Assembly (NCBI GenBank): GCA_027943245.1
Contig: JANDJZ010000818.1
Coordinates: forward strand, 1-22,729
Reading direction: 5' to 3'
DNA length: 22,729 nt
Source: Acanthamoeba sp. SK_2022b
Taxonomy: Eukaryota > Discosea > Longamoebia > Acanthamoebidae
Made by a program: the position numbers and the translations under genes. The notes beneath the pieces are model-generated. The model worked only from the letters and a program-made list of their open reading frames with translations, was not told where the DNA came from and made no database searches. This document shows positions 19,772-22,729 of the stretch, one piece after another (within the stretch, counting starts at the first letter, position 1; each line of letters opens with the position of its first letter).

Positions 19772-20653
19772 TAAGACCTATTCCTCATACCTGGTATGCC
19801 AGTTCCACCTTAGTAGCTTCGCCCAAGCCTACACCCTGCATCATAGATAGACACGCAGTGAGCGCATGGTGGTGGGGGGGGGCACATTCGCGTTAGGGTG
19901 GCGCCATCGCGGTGGTGAAGAGGGTCGAACAGCAAACTGGTGGAGAGTGATCCCCCCGATGTTGACCGCGGCTACCCCAGTGCTGGCGGTGACAAATGTG
20001 GTGGCGGCGGGAAGCATGCTGATGAGTTGCTTCAGCACAGTGGACTTGCCCGTACCAGCGCTGGTGTGCGATAACACTTAGTGGCGGTGAAGGGGACGGG
20101 GCGGGAGAAGACAGGTTTGGGGGGGGGGGGTGGAAAAAACCTGCCGGTGAAAAACACGCTCTTACGCTGAACGAGAACGAGATCAAGAAGACGGCGCTGC
20201 TCCTGTCAAGTCGATAATGGCAGACGTAGGAAGTAAGTTGTGGAAGATTCTGACGGGAGTAGAAACTGGGGGTTCACTGCGCACCAGAGAGAGCGAGAAA
20301 CCGAGTGGGTCATGAATAGCAGGCTTCAGGCCGGTGTCACTACCACTCTCCACTTGCCCCCTCTGGGAGATGCTCTTGCTTGGCCGCTGCAGCCATCGGC
20401 CAGTCTCTTCTGCGACGTGCTGCCCCTGTCCTTCCACGTTTCTGCCCCCGCATAGACGTGAAGGCAAAGTCTTTGAAAGCCGTTTCCTTTTGCGTGCATT
20501 ATCTTTATCTGTTGGTGCGTGCTGGTTCTCGTTCGCGTGGGGCTCGTAGGTGCCTTCCTGCTGCTTCTCTTCCATCATGAGTTTTTTTTTAAGGTTGTTG
20601 GTATGATCTTTCCCGGTTACTTGTTTTGGGGTAATTTTGGGGGGGGGGGGCAT
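17880..20653 (-). CDS. PIF1: PIF1-family 5'-to-3' DNA helicase, 11 exons
   Basis: SF1B helicase of the PIF1/RRM3 family, which unwinds DNA at G-quadruplexes, replication barriers and telomeres in nucleus and mitochondria. Minus-strand exons: 20653–20285, 20202–20141, 20060–19931, 19835–19791, 19621–19593, 19529–19379, 19238–18836, 18684–18529, 18439–18315, 18253–18140, 18062–17880 (stop TGA). All ten introns (61–169 bp) are GT–AG and phases match, giving 588 aa. Motifs: Q-motif-like [10 protein letters not shown] (122–131), Walker [10 protein letters not shown] (143–151), TASTGVAA, Walker B LIIDEISM (219–226), [58 protein letters not shown] (529–535). The N-terminal 120 residues are basic and not conserved. 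Start uncertain: the first ATG precedes a C12 run, and ATG 20578 would give 563 aa. It looks functional. No Rep domain is present, so there is no sign of a Helitron. Confidence 0.92.
19272..19309. repeat. GA/GC compound microsatellite in helicase intron 6
   Basis: (GA)n followed by (GC)n inside the intron 19239–19378. On the coding strand it forms the pyrimidine-rich part of the intron upstream of the acceptor. Confidence 0.92.
19674..19769. repeat. CA microsatellite in helicase intron 4
   Basis: CA-rich then pure (CA)n from about 19711 to 19769, wholly inside the 169-bp intron 19622–19790. On the transcribed strand it is (UG)n. Confidence 0.93.
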
Positions 20654-20707
20654 TTTTCTGAGTAGCTGTGAGGTGCTGTCGGTACAGTCTCGCTCGACCC
20701 AACCAAG
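20579..20707. promoter_or_regulatory. Putative shared promoter between divergent helicase and aminotransferase genes
   Basis: Only 54 bp separate the two outermost ATGs (129 bp if the helicase starts at 20578). The stretch holds a T run (20583–20590), a G12 run (20639–20650) and a pyrimidine-rich sequence leading to ATG 20708. No clear TATA box is visible. Shared regulation is inferred from the spacing only. Confidence 0.5.
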
Positions 20708-22729
20708 ATGAGATCCTGCGCCCAGCGTCGATTTGCTCCCTCCCTCGTCGCCAGTGCTGGTCGTGCGTCTTTCAATGGCTTCACCTCATCCAAGCTGTTG
20801 GTGCAGCGCGGCTACGCGGGGACGTCAGTCTGGTCGCATGTTCCCAAGGGTCCGGAGGACCCCATTCTGGGCGTTACGTTGGCCTTCAACAAGGACACCA
20901 GCCCCAAGAAGATGAATCTTGGTGTGGGCGCCTATCGCGACGACAATAACAAGCCGTACATCCTACCGACTGTTCGACAGGTGGGGGCTCTCTCTCTCCC
21001 CAGCGCGACGTGGCCGTTGGAACCCCCTCTCCCGCACTAACACTTGTAATTTGTAGGCCACGCGCGACCTTCAGAAGCGCCTTGATGAGGGCAAGGAAGA
21101 CCACGAGTACCTCGGCATCGTAGGTGACCCTAATTTTAACAAGGCCGCCATCAAGCTTGCCCTTGGCGAAAACTCGCAGCGTATTGCTGACAAGAAGGTG
21201 CTCCTACACGAGATTAGATAGCACTACCCGTCAGTGACCCCAATGCCTTCTTGATTGGCAGGTGGTGACCGTTCAAGCGCTCTCGGGCACTGGTGCGCTT
21301 CGGATTGCGGGAGACTTTTTGAATCGTTTCTACACGCACAACAAGCAGATCTTTGTCCCCACCCCTACATGGGCCAACCACATCCCACTCTTCACCGACG
21401 CTGGGCTCGAGGTCAAGTACTACCGCTACTATGATAAGGCCGCCAATGGCCTCGATTGGAAGGGCCTTCTTGATGACATCAACAACGCTCCCAACAAGTA
21501 CGTCACAATCCCCTCTGGAGGGGGGCTTCCATTCAGTACAACCGCCCTCACCTTCCCGACCCATCCTGGGCCTCGCTGCGGTTAACGAATCCTGTAGGTC
21601 TATCATTCTTCTTCATGCCTGTGCCCATAACCCGACGGGCCAGGATCCCAAGCTCGACCAATGGAAGGAGCTGGAGAAGCACATCAAGGCACGCACTCTC
21701 TTGCGGCAGCGCGAGAATTGGAGGGGGGGGGATAAAAACGTGCTGCCTGTCCATCTGCAGATCTGACCGTCGCGTGTTGGTGGCGTGCAGGCCAAGGAAC
21801 ACTTGGTGGTTTTCGACTCGGCCTACCAAGGTTTCGCGAGCGGTGATCCCGAGAGGGACGCTGCTGCTGTTCGCTACTTCGTAGAACAAGGCCACAACAT
21901 CATCCTATGCCAGTCCTTTGCCAAGAACTTTGGTCTCTATGGTAAACATATACTCTCCCTCCCCGCCCTCCTCCTCCCCTCAACCGTTATTTTTGGCATC
22001 ACTCGCCGCCGAGTTCAAGACAAGACCAAATCCTGTTGTCGCTCGGTCGTGCCCATGTCGCTCATACCCCCCCCCCACTCAATCTCCTTGTATGCACGAC
22101 CAGGCCAGCGCATCGGGGCGGTGTCTTTCCTCACCTCGACTCCGGAGGAGGCGATCAACGTGGAGTCGCAGCTCAAGATCCTCATCAGGCCTATGTACTC
22201 CAACCCGCCCAAGCAGGGAGCCAAGATCGTCTCTGCTATCCTTGGGTACTCCCTTCTTCCGATCCCGCCGCTCTCGCGCTCCCTTCCGTGGCTTGTGTCA
22301 CAGGCTCTTGCTGAAAGCTCGCTCCCGCCTTTTCCATTTCGTGCGGACGGAATGTGCAACCCCAGTAACCCAGAACTCACGGCCGAATGGCGCGAGGAGG
22401 TGAAGGGAATGGCCGACCGGATCATCACCATGAGGAGCCGCCTCGTGCAGGGCCTCAAGGAGGCAGGCTCCACGAGGGACTGGACCCACATTACTGATCA
22501 GATCGGCATGTTCTGCTTCTCAGGCCTTTCCCCCGAACAGGTACAACTGCAGCCAACGGGCTTGCGTCGGGTGGTTGCGTCTGTCTTGCTCTCGGTGCGC
22601 TGACGCTACCACGTGTTGTGTGGTGGTTGACCTCTTGCAGGTGGACAGGCTGGCCAACGAGTTCCACGTCTACATGACCAAGAATGGCCGCATCTCCATG
22701 GCCGGCGTAACCTCCCACAACGTTGACTA
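20708..22729 (+). CDS. GOT2: Aspartate aminotransferase, mitochondrial type (3' end beyond window)
   Basis: PLP-dependent fold-type I enzyme that interconverts aspartate + 2-oxoglutarate and oxaloacetate + glutamate (malate–aspartate shuttle). Exons: 20708–20980, 21057–21197, 21262–21497, 21598–21688, 21791–21941, 22104–22245, 22366–22540, 22641–window end. All phases match. Introns are GT–AG except intron 4, which starts GC. The first 40 residues are Arg/Ser/Ala-rich without acids ([20 protein letters not shown]), a typical mitochondrial presequence. [17 protein letters not shown] starts the mature protein. Key segments: [20 protein letters not shown] (Asn228), [11 protein letters not shown] (Asp256, Tyr259), [16 protein letters not shown] (PLP Lys292), [16 protein letters not shown]. 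There are 432 codons visible; vertebrate precursors have about 430, so roughly a dozen codons are missing. It appears intact. Confidence 0.95.

Noticed and set aside
17880..20653. Helitron origin for the PIF1 helicase
   Set aside because: No Rep/HUH domain, no long helicase-fusion ORF and no CTRR-type end seen; the gene has ten in-frame introns and divergent pairing with a host gene, which favours a host locus.

Overview
The window looks like a nuclear contig from a eukaryote with short spliceosomal introns. The small introns (61–169 bp), mostly GT–AG with CTAAC/CTGAC-like branch sites, favour a fungus, perhaps a basidiomycete or an early-diverging lineage, but an alga or other protist is not excluded. 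It falls into two very different parts.

Part A, about 1–17.9 kb, is repeat-dominated and CpG-poor. Roughly half is a low-complexity satellite built from near-triplet words: CACCACAACATC-like on one strand, GTTGTGGTGATG-like on the other. Long blocks switch orientation repeatedly. Embedded in it are broken retrotransposon pieces. Ty1/copia relics lie at 1.8–2.4, 3.1–3.25, 6.87–7.38, 7.79–9.92 (with an LTR) and 10.87–11.34 kb. DIRS/Ngaro-like tyrosine-recombinase retroelement relics lie at 3.78–5.29 kb (plus) and 13.68–16.1 kb (minus). An unidentified coding relic lies at 12.2–13.3 kb. All carry stops, frameshifts or deletions, and the DIRS copy shows arginine-to-tryptophan and arginine-to-stop decay expected of CpG-to-TpG mutation.

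Part B, about 17.9–22.73 kb, holds two apparently intact host genes in divergent orientation. On the minus strand is an 11-exon PIF1-family DNA helicase (20653–17880, up to 588 aa, all motifs present). On the plus strand is a mitochondrial-type aspartate aminotransferase (20708 to the window end, 8 exons visible, about a dozen C-terminal codons missing). Their start codons are only 54–129 bp apart, so they probably share a promoter region. I derived the exon models by hand from conserved protein motifs; every junction keeps the reading frame.

CpG density changes abruptly at about 18157, inside the helicase gene: its last exon and last intron look like the transposon side. I found no tRNA, rRNA, CRISPR array or prokaryotic operon.
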